Below the pieces are notes generated by a model. That model was given only the letters and a program-made list of their open reading frames with translations, was not told the DNA's origin and made no database searches. Source: Betaproteobacteria bacterium (GTDB lineage Bacteria; Pseudomonadota; Gammaproteobacteria; Burkholderiales; SG8-39). Taken from it: a DNA stretch of 64,000 nt. A program made the translations under genes and the position numbers. The DNA is taken from NCBI GenBank assembly GCA_016195915.1, contig JACPYS010000038.1, positions 1 to 64,000 of the forward strand, written 5' to 3'. This document shows positions 1 to 8,911 of this stretch, piece after piece. How positions within the stretch are numbered: position 1 is the stretch's first letter; each line of letters begins with the position of its first letter.

Positions 1-66
1 CCTGGATCGGAACTGTCGCACCGCTTCACGCTCCCGTTTGCTCAGATTCAGTTCGGTTTGGCGCAT
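1..66 (-). CDS. 5' end of an unidentified gene, cut by window edge
   Basis: Only the first 22 codons are present, reading leftwards off the window; they begin MRQTELNLSKREREAV and contain no stop. A GAGCGAGGG-like ribosome site sits about 9 nt before the ATG at 66; an in-frame ATG at 75 lies too close to it. The short, charged, helix-like start resembles the N-terminal helix-turn-helix of some transposases (IS630-like), but 22 residues are too few to decide. Treat the function as unknown. Confidence 0.4.
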   Translation of the reverse strand, partial: MRQTELNLSKREREAVRQFRSR

Positions 67-133
67 CGTCCGCATCCCTCGCTCAGTGGAGATGCGCCAT
101 GATAACATGTTCCGTAATTAACGTGTCACGATA

Positions 134-523
134 CTAGTACCTGCGCGCGGCCGTCTCGATCTGGTCGCGCGTCAGTCCGATATCGCGCAGGCCGCGATCG
201 GAGAGGCGTTCGAGCTCGCCGATCGCGTGCCGTTCGGCAGCGCGCTCCGCGAACCTCTTGAGAATTACCGTGACACGCCCGCGCAGCCAGCGCCACACCG
301 GGGGCCAGACGGCGATGCGCGAGCGCTCGTCCGCCGCGCCCGCATCCGTGCCGACCACCACCAGTCCATTGCCGGCGACGCTGTAGTGCATGCCGGGGAA
401 AACCAGGGCGTCGCGCTCGCGGCCGGCTTCTGTAATCCAGACGCGGCCGTCGAGCACCTCGACGGTCGTGCCGCGCGCCATGGTCAGGCGAAGGAATTCG
501 TTGGCGCTCAGGTTCAGGATCAT
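134..523 (-). CDS. DUF2917 / DUF1127 domain protein
   Basis: 129 residues. The N-terminal part (about 1-60, MILNLSANEFLRLTM then VWITEAGRE) matches the DUF2917 pattern, a small beta-rich domain of unknown role. The last 35 residues (ELERLSDRGLRDIGLTRDQI) are a DUF1127 segment, a short Arg-rich helical motif often found in small regulatory proteins. The ATG at 523 is preferred because GGAGA lies 6 nt upstream and the DUF2917 domain starts there; the frame stays open further upstream without domain homology. It is divergent from the MocR-type regulator at 689 and shares its promoter region, an arrangement I have seen in other betaproteobacteria, so it is a plausible target of that regulator. 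Function unknown. Confidence 0.8.
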   Translation of the reverse strand: MILNLSANEFLRLTMARGTTVEVLDGRVWITEAGRERDALVFPGMHYSVAGNGLVVVGTDAGAADERSRIAVWPPVWRWLRGRVTVILKRFAERAAERHAIGELERLSDRGLRDIGLTRDQIETAARRY

Positions 524-599
524 GGGCGTTCTCCAGTGAGGCCAATTCTGCGGCACCGGAGCTGGGCAGAACAGATGCACCTGCCGTACACTGTGCCCA

Positions 600-660
600 T
601 AACAGTTCTGCGGAGCCGGAACTGTACCTGCCGCGGCGCGCGGCAACTGTATCTGGCCCA
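600..660. promoter_or_regulatory. Candidate MocR operator: direct repeats AACTGTAYCTG
   Basis: Two direct repeats, AACTGTACCTG at 620-630 and AACTGTATCTG at 645-655, start 25 bp apart and end 33 bp before the MocR gene. A longer imperfect direct repeat (CTGCGGMRCCGGARCTG) occurs at about 548 and 610. MocR/GntR regulators commonly bind tandem direct repeats in the region shared with a divergent gene, so these are inferred operators. Confidence 0.5.
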
Positions 661-688
661 GGTACGGCCAGGCTGCGAGGATGATGTC

Positions 689-2101
689 ATGCTGGAATCC
701 GCCCCCCTGTACCATCAGGTCGCCGAGCACATCAACGACCTGATCCGCTCCGGCACGCTGCGCAGCGGCGAGAAAGTGCCGTCGGTGCGCCGATTGTCCG
801 ATCAACAGCGCTGCAGCGTTTCCACGGTGTTGCAGGCCTACCAGCGGCTGGAAGACGTCGGCGTGATCGAAGCGCGGCCGCAGTCGGGCTACTACGTGCG
901 CCGCCCCGCCACACCGGTGGCCGAGCCCGCGCCCTCCCGCCCGCCCCTGCGCGCGCAGACCGTAGAGATCAATGCGCTCGCCGATACGATGCTGGCTGCC
1001 GGCCAGGATCCGAAAATGATTTCCTTCGGCTCGGCCTGTCCGCAGGGCGAGCTGTTCCCTCTGGAGCGCCTGCGCCGCGCGCTATCATCGCGCGCGCGCC
1101 GCGACCGCGAGGCGCTCGGGCGCTACGGCCTGCCGCCGGGTTCCGAAGTCCTGCGGCGCGCGATCGCGCGGCGCTCGCTTGAATGGGGCTGCAGGATCGA
1201 CTACCGCAACCTCATCACCACCGCGGGCTGCATGGAAGCGATCAATCTGTGCCTGCGCGCGGTGACGCAGCCCGGCGATACGGTGGCCCTGGAATCGCCC
1301 ACCTACTACGGCTTCCTGCAGATCCTGCAGGCGCTCGGCCTGCGCGCGCTTGAAATTCCCACCGATCCGCGCACCGGCATCTCTCTGGGAGCATTGCAGG
1401 TCGGGCTCGACACGCAGCCGGTGAAAGCGGTGCTGATGATGCCGAACGTATCCAACCCGGTCGGCGCTACGCTTTCGGATGCGGCGAAGAAGCGCCTGGT
1501 GGCGATGCTCGCTGCGCGCGACATCCCGCTGATCGAAGACCACATCTACGCCGAGCTGAACTATGAGGGCGGCGCGCCGCGCGCCGCGAAGGCCTACGAT
1601 CGCACCGGCAACGTGATGCTGTGCAGCTCGTTCTCCAAGACGCTCGCGCCCGGGCTCAAGTCCGGCTGGATCGAACCGGGGCGCTGGCGCGACCGGATCC
1701 GCACGCTGAAATTCGTCGCCAGCGGCGGCCACACCGAAATCGTCGAGCTGGTGCTCGCCGACCTGCTGGAGTCCGGCGGCTACGAGCGTTCGCTCCGGCA
1801 ACTGCGCCGGCGGTGCGCGCAGCAGGTGGATGCCGCGCGCGCGGTCATCGCGGAGTCATTCCCGAAGGGGACCCGGGTGACGCGGCCGGCAGGCGGCTTC
1901 ATCCTCTGGGTCGAGTTGCCCAAGGGCTGCGATTCGATCGTGTTGTTTGGAAAACTGCTCGATCGCGGCATCAGCATCGCGCCCGGACCCATGTTCTCGG
2001 CCTCGCAGCGCTACCGCAACTGCATGCGAATCAGCCTCGGTCAAGCCTGGAATGAGCGAGTCGAAAAGGCGCTGCGCGAGATCGGGCGTCTCGCGGTGTG
2101 A
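689..2101 (+). CDS. MocR-type (GntR + aminotransferase-fold) PLP-dependent transcriptional regulator
   Basis: 470 residues. An N-terminal GntR winged helix (about 1-75, with SVSTVLQAYQRLEDVGVIEA as recognition region) is joined by a Pro-rich linker to a fold-type I aminotransferase domain (about 95-465). The PLP-binding lysine is in SSFSKTLAPGLKSGW, and NPVG, the DHIY motif and the C-terminal RISLG are also visible. Length and order are typical of MocR regulators. The ATG at 689 follows GCGAGG and fits the usual start just before the winged helix; the open frame extends upstream to 227 but that part is antisense to the DUF2917 gene. It probably regulates itself and the divergent gene through the repeats at 620-655. 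The effector and physiological target are not visible. Confidence 0.9.
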   Translation: MLESAPLYHQVAEHINDLIRSGTLRSGEKVPSVRRLSDQQRCSVSTVLQAYQRLEDVGVIEARPQSGYYVRRPATPVAEPAPSRPPLRAQTVEINALADTMLAAGQDPKMISFGSACPQGELFPLERLRRALSSRARRDREALGRYGLPPGSEVLRRAIARRSLEWGCRIDYRNLITTAGCMEAINLCLRAVTQPGDTVALESPTYYGFLQILQALGLRALEIPTDPRTGISLGALQVGLDTQPVKAVLMMPNVSNPVGATLSDAAKKRLVAMLAARDIPLIEDHIYAELNYEGGAPRAAKAYDRTGNVMLCSSFSKTLAPGLKSGWIEPGRWRDRIRTLKFVASGGHTEIVELVLADLLESGGYERSLRQLRRRCAQQVDAARAVIAESFPKGTRVTRPAGGFILWVELPKGCDSIVLFGKLLDRGISIAPGPMFSASQRYRNCMRISLGQAWNERVEKALREIGRLAV

Positions 2102-2420
2102 CTGTCGCCCGGTGTCTCGCAGGCCCGAACCACGCGACGAGCAGATACGTTGCCTGTCGGTCAGCGAGCTGCCAGTCCCATACCTGACGCGCGAGCACGC
2201 CCGAGCCGCGACGAGACTTTTTCGCCGGCGAGTCGCGCCGCCGGAGGCAGATGGTGGCGGCGGCCAAGACTCCGAAACAACAGAGAGCTTTCGGCAAGAG
2301 CTGGGCGAGACAAATAGATAACCGCTGGCCGCTCCTTGCTATCCGCAAGGAAGAGGAATAGTTTTCAACCACCGTGGCGTAGCGCCACCGCACGTTGCAG
2401 GGGATGACGGTTCGCGCCGA
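2102..2420. other. Intergenic, no gene seen
   Basis: 319 bp between the MocR gene and the subtilisin-like gene. The only structure noticed is a short hairpin (GTGGCG-TAG-CGCCAC, 2374-2388) without a T-run. Open frames here lack ribosome sites and domain signals. It probably holds the promoter of the downstream gene, but no convincing -35/-10 pair was found. Confidence 0.4.
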
Positions 2421-4178
2421 ATGACACTGGATCTCATTCTTCGGGTTTCGGCAATCGCGCTCTTGATCACGATCGCGGCCGGCTGCTTTCGTTTGATTTA
2501 CTGGCTTGGTAGCGATTGGATAGCACCGCGCAAGACGGCTTTGTCCCTTGTCGTCGAGCCGTTTGAAATTGCATATGGGCAGAAAACGGACCGCGAGACG
2601 GGCCGGTATCTCGCAACGCAGTTCCGCAATCACTTGAAAAGGATCGACCAAGTATTGAACGCCGATCTCCGAAACGTCGCTTCGGCAGGTGTATTTCAGG
2701 TTGCGAGCATCTCGTCTCCCGCGATCGAGCTGAAGCCAGGACTTGGCTTGGAGGTAGACATAGACTTCAAGCCGTTCAATGTGGATTTCATAGGCGTCAC
2801 GAAATTTCTCTACAAGACTTTTGATAGATCGCACCGACTCGAAACATCAATTCGGGTTGATGTCGACACACGGGTTCTGGCTCACCTGAAGAAGGCGGGT
2901 GCAGACGCCGCGATTGGCCCGTGGTGGATTCCGAAACTGTCGGACGAGACCAATGCGGCCAAAGTGCTGGCCTATGCATTTGCGCTTGACCTCTACAGCC
3001 CGCGAATCTCAGGGTTGAAGGGATTGGACGCCGCAGGGTTCGAGCGTTTTGTGGAGGCGATAGAGCTCTATCAGCAATACGTCAAGAGCTTGCATGAAAA
3101 CGCAGGAAACCCCGACCTCTCGAAACTGAAGATGGCGCAATCGAAATTCAGCGACCTTGCAACGAAATACACCAGCACAAATCTTGTATTCCTCTATCTG
3201 GGGAGTACCTATGAACTCGATAAGGATTTGGCGAACGCGAAACTTTCCTTCAAGCATGCGCTAGATATTGATCCAGACGACCAATTTGCAAAGACGCAAC
3301 TCTCGAATTTGGAGAAGGCAACTGTGCCAACTCCGGGCGCAACGGCTGCTTCTACCGGCCTGGAAAATATTCAGCGACAACATTCCATTCGGACGGCGTA
3401 CAACTTCCCGCTTCCATTGGCAGATCGGGCCAGTCCGGTGCGAATCGCAATCCTGGCGACCGGAGTCAGCGATGCGCTTGCGGCAATTCTTGGGTCCAGA
3501 AGTATCTCGGAAAGCGTGGTTGGCGGGAATGATGCTGTGGATAGGAATGGCCATGGCACCCAAGTTGCGGCCCTTGTCGCCGCGTTGGCTCCGCGCGCCA
3601 CCGTAATATCAATTAAGGTGATCGGAGATGACGGAGTTGGTCTTACAAGCAGCATTGCGGAAGGGATCGCGCGTGCGATGGACATGGGCGTGCACATCCT
3701 GCTCATACCGCTCGGCGGCGGAACAGAGAGCCAGGCGATTTCGCACGCGATTCAGGCCGCCAGAAAGAAGGGGGTCCTCATCATTTGCGCAGCGGGAAAT
3801 GGTTCGACTGATCAACCAACGTTTCCGGCAAGCGCCGAAGGTGCAATCGCGGTTGGAGCAACGGACACAAGCGATAAGCTTGCGTCGTTTTCGAACTACG
3901 GGAAAAAGGTGCAGCTATTTGCCCCAGGTGTAGACATTCGAACGATGGGCCGGACGGGGACCGTGGAGGTATCGAGCGGAACGAGTTTTTCGGCAGCGAT
4001 CGTGGCTGCGATTGCCGCCGTAATTTGGTCTGGACGGCCCGAACTTACGGCGCACGAACTTGGTGAGGTAATGATCAACAATGCGCAAACAGTCGCGACA
4101 TCTGCAGGGGCTCCTGTTCGGCGCGTTGACGCTAGCAAGGCGGCAACATCGAAAGGCGCCACGACAGCGGCAAAATGA
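2421..4178 (+). CDS. Membrane-anchored subtilisin-like (S8) protein lacking the catalytic Asp
   Basis: 585 residues. Residues about 5-29 form one hydrophobic N-terminal anchor. Residues 40-190 are an unidentified region, and 205-300 hold TPR-like helices (LGSTYELDKDLANAKLSFKH). Residues about 335-575 are a subtilase fold: the His motif NGHGTQVA (H378), the oxyanion Asn motif AAGNGS (N460) and the Ser motif SGTSFSAA (S522) are all present. The position normally Asp (VAxxDTG) reads AILATGVS, so residue 346 is Ala. With three of four key positions intact this is either a pseudo-protease used for binding or an enzyme that works differently. Base composition is visibly lower in GC (near 55 percent in sampled lines) than its neighbours, suggesting transfer. 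It lies upstream of the large membrane protein at 4523 in the same direction. No strong ribosome site precedes the ATG. Confidence 0.8.
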   Translation: MTLDLILRVSAIALLITIAAGCFRLIYWLGSDWIAPRKTALSLVVEPFEIAYGQKTDRETGRYLATQFRNHLKRIDQVLNADLRNVASAGVFQVASISSPAIELKPGLGLEVDIDFKPFNVDFIGVTKFLYKTFDRSHRLETSIRVDVDTRVLAHLKKAGADAAIGPWWIPKLSDETNAAKVLAYAFALDLYSPRISGLKGLDAAGFERFVEAIELYQQYVKSLHENAGNPDLSKLKMAQSKFSDLATKYTSTNLVFLYLGSTYELDKDLANAKLSFKHALDIDPDDQFAKTQLSNLEKATVPTPGATAASTGLENIQRQHSIRTAYNFPLPLADRASPVRIAILATGVSDALAAILGSRSISESVVGGNDAVDRNGHGTQVAALVAALAPRATVISIKVIGDDGVGLTSSIAEGIARAMDMGVHILLIPLGGGTESQAISHAIQAARKKGVLIICAAGNGSTDQPTFPASAEGAIAVGATDTSDKLASFSNYGKKVQLFAPGVDIRTMGRTGTVEVSSGTSFSAAIVAAIAAVIWSGRPELTAHELGEVMINNAQTVATSAGAPVRRVDASKAATSKGATTAAK

Positions 4179-4522
4179 TCGAAACCCTTTTCGCTTTCCG
4201 ATTCACCGAATCCGGCGTAGCTTGGCGAATAACGATTCCCGATGCCAGGCCACGCCCTGGCCGGAACGCCAGGCCCTTTCGCAACGACGGTAGTGAACCG
4301 CGATGTACGCGGGTGGTTCCCATTTGACCTCGGCCCCCTACTCGGCCATGTGCCGCGCCTCGGTCCTCTTGAGGCAGAAGCTGAAGCCCGGGATTGGCCT
4401 TCGCAGCCCTTTCGATAGGAATTTTCCGTAGCGGCCCGACGCATACGCCACCGGAATTGCGAAGGCATAGAATCGACCGCGTGAACGGCACGCCCCGAGC
4501 CGCCGCAAGAGAAGGAAGACTC
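4179..4522. other. Intergenic, no gene seen
   Basis: 344 bp between two rightward genes. An inverted repeat (GCCAGG...CCTGGC, 4244-4261) could form a small hairpin but has no T-run. The frame of the next gene is open from 4394, but that stretch has no ribosome site or signal sequence, so it is taken as untranslated. Confidence 0.35.
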
Positions 4523-6745
4523 ATGCTAAAGCCCTTGGCATCACGACTGCCTTCGCGGATGGCCGGCCTGATGGCGTGGGTGATCTGCGCAATCATGCCG
4601 ATCGCGCCTGGCCCTGCGGCCGCCGTGGACGCCCCTATCGTCAGGTTTCTGAACGCCTCTCCGGAGACGGATGGAGCCATGGCGTACGTGGTCGGCACCG
4701 GCGCGGATCTTCTTCTGCCGTTTACCGGCCCTCAGGGTAGCGCTCTGGAGTTCTACCTGTCGCCCTTTCGCGGCGAGCACGGAGACGCTATCGCTGCCCG
4801 GCCATCCATTGCGGAGCTGCCCGGGGCGAGTGTGAAGGATCAGCGGCTCTCGTTCGCGGTGGACCGGCCCATCCTGACGCTGCATCTGAAGGTCCCCGCA
4901 CTCCCCACGGCCAGCAAGTACAGCGGAACGCTGGTCGTCCTGCAGCAGGGAAAAGTGCAGCAGGCGAACCGCCTGGTGCTGAGCCGCGCACTGGCGCAAC
5001 GCCCTGCGAGAGTGACAGTGGACGCGAGATCGATTACGGTTCACGATCAGATCGGGTCCGGCGACCCGGCTACGTTCAAACTGCTGGCGCGCAACGCCAG
5101 CGCGGAGTGGTCCGCGGATGGCATCTTCCTTCGGCTCCTGGATATAACGGCCCCGGCGGGCGCAAACTTCGATCCCGCGCGCAATCTGAAGCTCACTTGG
5201 AACGGACAGATGGGGGCGGACGACCTATGGCGCTCGCCGCCCGCCGAAAGCACCGGGCGGTCCATCGCCCCGAACCAACAGGCGGAAATAGGCGGAGAGT
5301 TGGTCGACCTCGCGCCGGGGGAATACACGGTGAAGCTCGGGTTGGGTGCTGCCAATGCGATGGTCGACAGCGAGCAGCCGATTACGTTGAAGCTCTACGT
5401 GAAGCATGCAGTTTGGCTTCCGCTTGCCCTGCTGCTCCTTGCCATCGTGATCTCCTACGTGGCCACGAAGGGCCTGGAAACCCAGCGCAGGCGCGTGTCG
5501 CAGCTGAAACAGGTTGCCAGCCTCAGGCCAGGCTGGCTGCGGGAGGAGCCCGTGCCGCTGCCCACCATTGCCGCGAGTGCCATCCTCCGGCAGGTGGAAG
5601 ACCGCAACCGGAAATGGTCCGACGCGCTTTTCGGCCAGGACGTGACCAGCGCGCGCATCGCGGAGGCCGAGTTGCTGATTAGGATCCTGGATCGCGTACG
5701 CGGGATCCGGTCGCGCATAAAGTCATCAGCCTGGAACGCGCTGGTCCGGAATCGGGCCAACAAACGCCTGGACGCCATCACCGGCTCGCTCAATCCCGGT
5801 TCCGTGGAAGAGAATAGTGCCAGGCAGATCGAGGCCGAGCTCGCTAAACTGGAGCAATGGTTCGATGCCAGGCAGCTCGATGAGCTGTATTGGCTCACCC
5901 TCAAGAGCGACATGGAGGGCCTGAAGGCGCGGGTCAGGCCGGAAACGTTCAATGAGCACGCGGATCTCGTCAAGGAACTCCACGACGAGATTTCCGCGGC
6001 GCTATTGAAAGCCCCGACGGGAGATCCGCTCTACCAGGTGGAAGAAACCTATGCCGAGCTGAAGATCCTCTGTGAGCGCAATGAGAATGCCGATGGCGAG
6101 GCCCTGAAAAGACTGGGCGACCTGCTGAAGACAAACCGGCAAATGGGCATCGAGAAGTTCTTCCACGCCGCGGACGGCATCGCATGGTCGAGACTGCAAA
6201 CGGCCGACTTCAGGTTCATCGCTCCCGCGAGAAACGAGGTGGAGCCGCCGCAAGCCTACCAGCTGATCCAGTTCGAGATCGAGCCTGCGGACCGCCGGCT
6301 CGGCAACAACTACCTGTTCAAGCACAAGATCGAATACATCTGGTCGCTCGACTTCAACCAGGATGGTGGACAAAGGAAGCCGCTGACGCAGCGCAGAACC
6401 AATGTGCCGCGCATCGTGCAGTATGTGCCGCGTCCAGGCGAGCTTTACGTCTCGGTCACGCTGCGTTACAACGACGAGCAGTCGCAGAAGTCCATCGAGC
6501 TCGGACCGTTGCGCATACAAAGTTCCAGCGAATACGGGTTATTGAGCGCCTTCCGCTTCAACGAAATCACCTCGCTCGGCATTTCCACGGTCTTCGCCGT
6601 CGTCTCGGGTCTGGCCACCTTCTACTTCGGCAAGCCGGCCTTCGGCAGCGTCGGCGATTACATTACGCTATTCATTTGGGGCGCCGGGGTCGATCAGACG
6701 AAGAACTTCATCCAGCATCTTGAACGGGTCTCGGGACCGGGCTGA
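4523..6745 (+). CDS. Large envelope protein with signal peptide, central and C-terminal membrane segments
   Basis: 740 residues, family not recognised. The start at 4523 is chosen because GAAGGAAG lies just upstream and translation then begins with a signal-like segment (basic residues, a hydrophobic stretch to about residue 29, then PGPAAA). About 35-290 is a beta-rich, probably periplasmic region. A transmembrane helix follows near 295-315 (VWLPLALLLLAIVISYV), then a basic stop-transfer stretch and about 350 residues of charged helical, probably cytoplasmic sequence. Two further hydrophobic segments lie near 683-703 and 711-727. The topology suggests an anchor that joins an outside domain to a cytoplasmic coiled region. 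It follows the pseudo-subtilase gene and converges on the C25-type protease operon, so a shared role is possible but unproven. Confidence 0.7.
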   Translation: MLKPLASRLPSRMAGLMAWVICAIMPIAPGPAAAVDAPIVRFLNASPETDGAMAYVVGTGADLLLPFTGPQGSALEFYLSPFRGEHGDAIAARPSIAELPGASVKDQRLSFAVDRPILTLHLKVPALPTASKYSGTLVVLQQGKVQQANRLVLSRALAQRPARVTVDARSITVHDQIGSGDPATFKLLARNASAEWSADGIFLRLLDITAPAGANFDPARNLKLTWNGQMGADDLWRSPPAESTGRSIAPNQQAEIGGELVDLAPGEYTVKLGLGAANAMVDSEQPITLKLYVKHAVWLPLALLLLAIVISYVATKGLETQRRRVSQLKQVASLRPGWLREEPVPLPTIAASAILRQVEDRNRKWSDALFGQDVTSARIAEAELLIRILDRVRGIRSRIKSSAWNALVRNRANKRLDAITGSLNPGSVEENSARQIEAELAKLEQWFDARQLDELYWLTLKSDMEGLKARVRPETFNEHADLVKELHDEISAALLKAPTGDPLYQVEETYAELKILCERNENADGEALKRLGDLLKTNRQMGIEKFFHAADGIAWSRLQTADFRFIAPARNEVEPPQAYQLIQFEIEPADRRLGNNYLFKHKIEYIWSLDFNQDGGQRKPLTQRRTNVPRIVQYVPRPGELYVSVTLRYNDEQSQKSIELGPLRIQSSSEYGLLSAFRFNEITSLGISTVFAVVSGLATFYFGKPAFGSVGDYITLFIWGAGVDQTKNFIQHLERVSGPG

Positions 6746-7006
6746 TCCGCCCTCAGCCCTCGCTTCCACGGTATCGGCGAGGTGCGGATGACGCACGCCC
6801 CGGCCGCCGAGACCGTGATGCAGGCTGAGAACGCATAGGCTTCACCCGCAGGATAGAAAGCCACGGCTCGCGCGAGGCATTGCTTGCTGAAGTCCGGCGA
6901 AAAACGTGGTCGAGGAAAATCGTTTGGCGACCAGCGTCTTCACGCGTCCGTGTCTTTCCCCAGTGCTCCGGAAGCGGGCCATGGCGTTGGGGAATCCGAC
7001 ATTTCC

Positions 7007-7261
7007 CTATCCGATCGGGCTCGCTTCAACGTAGCGCATCTCGTTGCCGATCCGGTAGCCTTTGACCTCGACTTCGTTGCCCGCCAGCTGCAGCGTTTGC
7101 GCATCGGAGAACGGATTGCCGCCCAGGCGCACCAGGACGAGCCGTTCACCGGCAGAGGTTTCGAGCACGACGCCTTCGTGTTCACTGCCGGTGCCCTTAC
7201 GCACCCGTTGCTGCGTGGCGCGTCCGCGCACGCAGATCAAGGCTCGCGTCGGCTCGCTCAT
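7007..7261 (-). CDS. Small protein partner of the C25-like protease
   Basis: 84 residues, beginning MSEPTRALICVRGRATQQRV. Predominantly short beta strands and turns (GVVLETSAGERLVLVRLGG, then NPFSDAQTLQLAGNEVEVKG), which suggests a small OB- or barrel-like fold; no family is recognised. Its ATG lies 6 bp after the stop of the C25-like protease gene and the ribosome site (TTGAGG) overlaps that stop, so the two are co-transcribed and probably translationally coupled. It may be a regulator or cofactor of the protease; that is inference from gene order only. Confidence 0.65.
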   Translation of the reverse strand: MSEPTRALICVRGRATQQRVRKGTGSEHEGVVLETSAGERLVLVRLGGNPFSDAQTLQLAGNEVEVKGYRIGNEMRYVEASPIG

Positions 7262-7267
7262 GGCGCC

Positions 7268-8911
7268 TCAACTGCTGTGTACGACCGAAGTGCGCAGCAC
7301 GTTGCCCTGCGCATCGGTTTCGACCTTGACCAGGCGGATACGCTTGTGAGCGTCGAACATGCGCCTACCGCTCCAGTAGTACTCGAACGACTGTCGATTG
7401 CCAATCCTTCCCGAAGCGGCGGCGACAGCGCGCGCGGGGGCCCCGCGCGTTGCGGCCGCCTGCGCGCCCGGAAACCGGGTTTCCAGCTTTTCGACGCGCA
7501 CTGCTTCCGCGCGCATGCCGAGTCCTTCCGCGTCCGCCGCCAGCAATTGCTTCGCGGTTTCGAAGAGCCGGGCCGCGCGACCGAGCGCCTCGCCTTTCGC
7601 CGCCGAACGTGTCGGCAATATTCCGCGCATCTGTGCCGCCATCTGCGCGCGCACCACGCGACGTTGGTGCCGTTCCTGGAGTGCAAGCGGCGACGGGCGG
7701 GCGGCTACAGCCGCGGCCGTTCCGCCGGCGGCTGCCAGTGCAGGACCCGGCGCCGCCGCGACGGGATGAATGGAAGGATCAGCGAGCAGCACGTACTCGA
7801 CCAGCGTTTTTTCGTCGGCGAGGTCTGGAACCTGGCCTTGCTGATTGAGCCAGCAGATGTAATCCTGTTTCGACTCCAGGAACGCCCGTCCGAGCGACGC
7901 GCCGCCGAGCGCGCCCTTGAGATAGCTGGCGACGATCCAGTCGGCACACATCATCTGATCCGCTCCGACCCAGGCGATCATGGTCGAGCCCGCGAAACCC
8001 AGAGCGCCCTGGCGGAGATAAGTGCTCGCGATCGGCCATTCCCCAGGCAGGCTGGCGGCCGGATCGTTGGGCGAATAGACCTGCGCGCCGTAGCAGCACA
8101 TGGCCGCGGCAAGCATCTGCGCCTTGACCTCGGGCTTCAGCGTACCGCTGAACAGGGCATCCGGATAGGAGTTGCCCTTTTGGCCGTAGAACTTTGGATC
8201 GAGCTGTGCACCATGACACTTGATCATGTGCAACTTCGAGCCGAGACGCGTGCGCGCATCCGCCGAGGCATCGCCCGCCGGTGGCGAAACCAGGAGTTGC
8301 GACGGCGCCTCGCCGATGTACTCCACACACTTGAGTGCGGCGCCCTTCCACGCATCGCAACAGATAACGTACCCATCGGCGAATGCGTTCCTGGTCTGCG
8401 AAGACCAGTTTGTGGCCGTCTCCATGTAGTCGAGCAGCCAGGAGGGATCGGTGGCGGACGGCATATCCGGGATACGGCCGACGACGCGATCGGGCACGAG
8501 GTAGGAACTGCGCTGCAGCTTGCGAAACGCTCCGGAACAGGCGTAAGGGTTGTCGGTCGGCACGATCTTGTCGTCGTCGCCGTCGGGTGAAAACGACGGA
8601 TTGTCGACGATGAAATAGGGAACGACATCCTGCGAGCCGAACAAGACGAGATATTCGGGCGCCAAACGCGTCCAGAGTCGATCGATCGCGGTTTTCATCT
8701 TCTCGGCCGTGGCGGCTCCCTTGAGCGCGGCCACACCGAGCTTCTTCATCGCCACCGCATCGTCGAGCGCAACATGAACGGTCTTGATGCCTCGCGCGGC
8801 GTCCGCGGCGACCCAGCGCTTCACGGCAGCATCGATCTGTTTGAGCGCCGCCCCATCGTACTTGCGCTCCAAGTTGCGCCGCACCGTCACACTGAGTTTC
8901 ACGCTTTGCAT
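7268..8911 (-). CDS. Gingipain-like (peptidase C25, caspase-fold) protease
   Basis: 547 residues. The central part (about 85-390) has the hallmarks of family C25: LVLFGSQDVVPYF, then VPTDNPYACSG, then LVPDRVVGRIPDM, followed by the His dyad residue in MIKCHGAQLD (H233) and the Cys in AMCCYGAQVYS (C272 or C273). The spacing of His and Cys after beta strands is that of the clan CD (caspase/gingipain) fold. There is no signal peptide, unlike secreted gingipains, so it is predicted to be cytoplasmic. Residues 1-80 are a helical region with many Lys/Ala, and about 400-547 is an Ala/Arg-rich helical tail of unknown role. The ATG at 8911 has GGGAGG 5 nt upstream. It forms a two-gene operon with the 84-residue protein. 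Cytoplasmic caspase-fold proteases in bacteria often act in defence or regulated cell death, which makes the context of interest. Confidence 0.75.
   Translation of the reverse strand: MQSVKLSVTVRRNLERKYDGAALKQIDAAVKRWVAADAARGIKTVHVALDDAVAMKKLGVAALKGAATAEKMKTAIDRLWTRLAPEYLVLFGSQDVVPYFIVDNPSFSPDGDDDKIVPTDNPYACSGAFRKLQRSSYLVPDRVVGRIPDMPSATDPSWLLDYMETATNWSSQTRNAFADGYVICCDAWKGAALKCVEYIGEAPSQLLVSPPAGDASADARTRLGSKLHMIKCHGAQLDPKFYGQKGNSYPDALFSGTLKPEVKAQMLAAAMCCYGAQVYSPNDPAASLPGEWPIASTYLRQGALGFAGSTMIAWVGADQMMCADWIVASYLKGALGGASLGRAFLESKQDYICWLNQQGQVPDLADEKTLVEYVLLADPSIHPVAAAPGPALAAAGGTAAAVAARPSPLALQERHQRRVVRAQMAAQMRGILPTRSAAKGEALGRAARLFETAKQLLAADAEGLGMRAEAVRVEKLETRFPGAQAAATRGAPARAVAAASGRIGNRQSFEYYWSGRRMFDAHKRIRLVKVETDAQGNVLRTSVVHSS

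Noticed and set aside
6884-8590. 568-codon plus-strand frame
   Set aside because: Antisense to the C25-like protease, which has clear motifs and a ribosome site.
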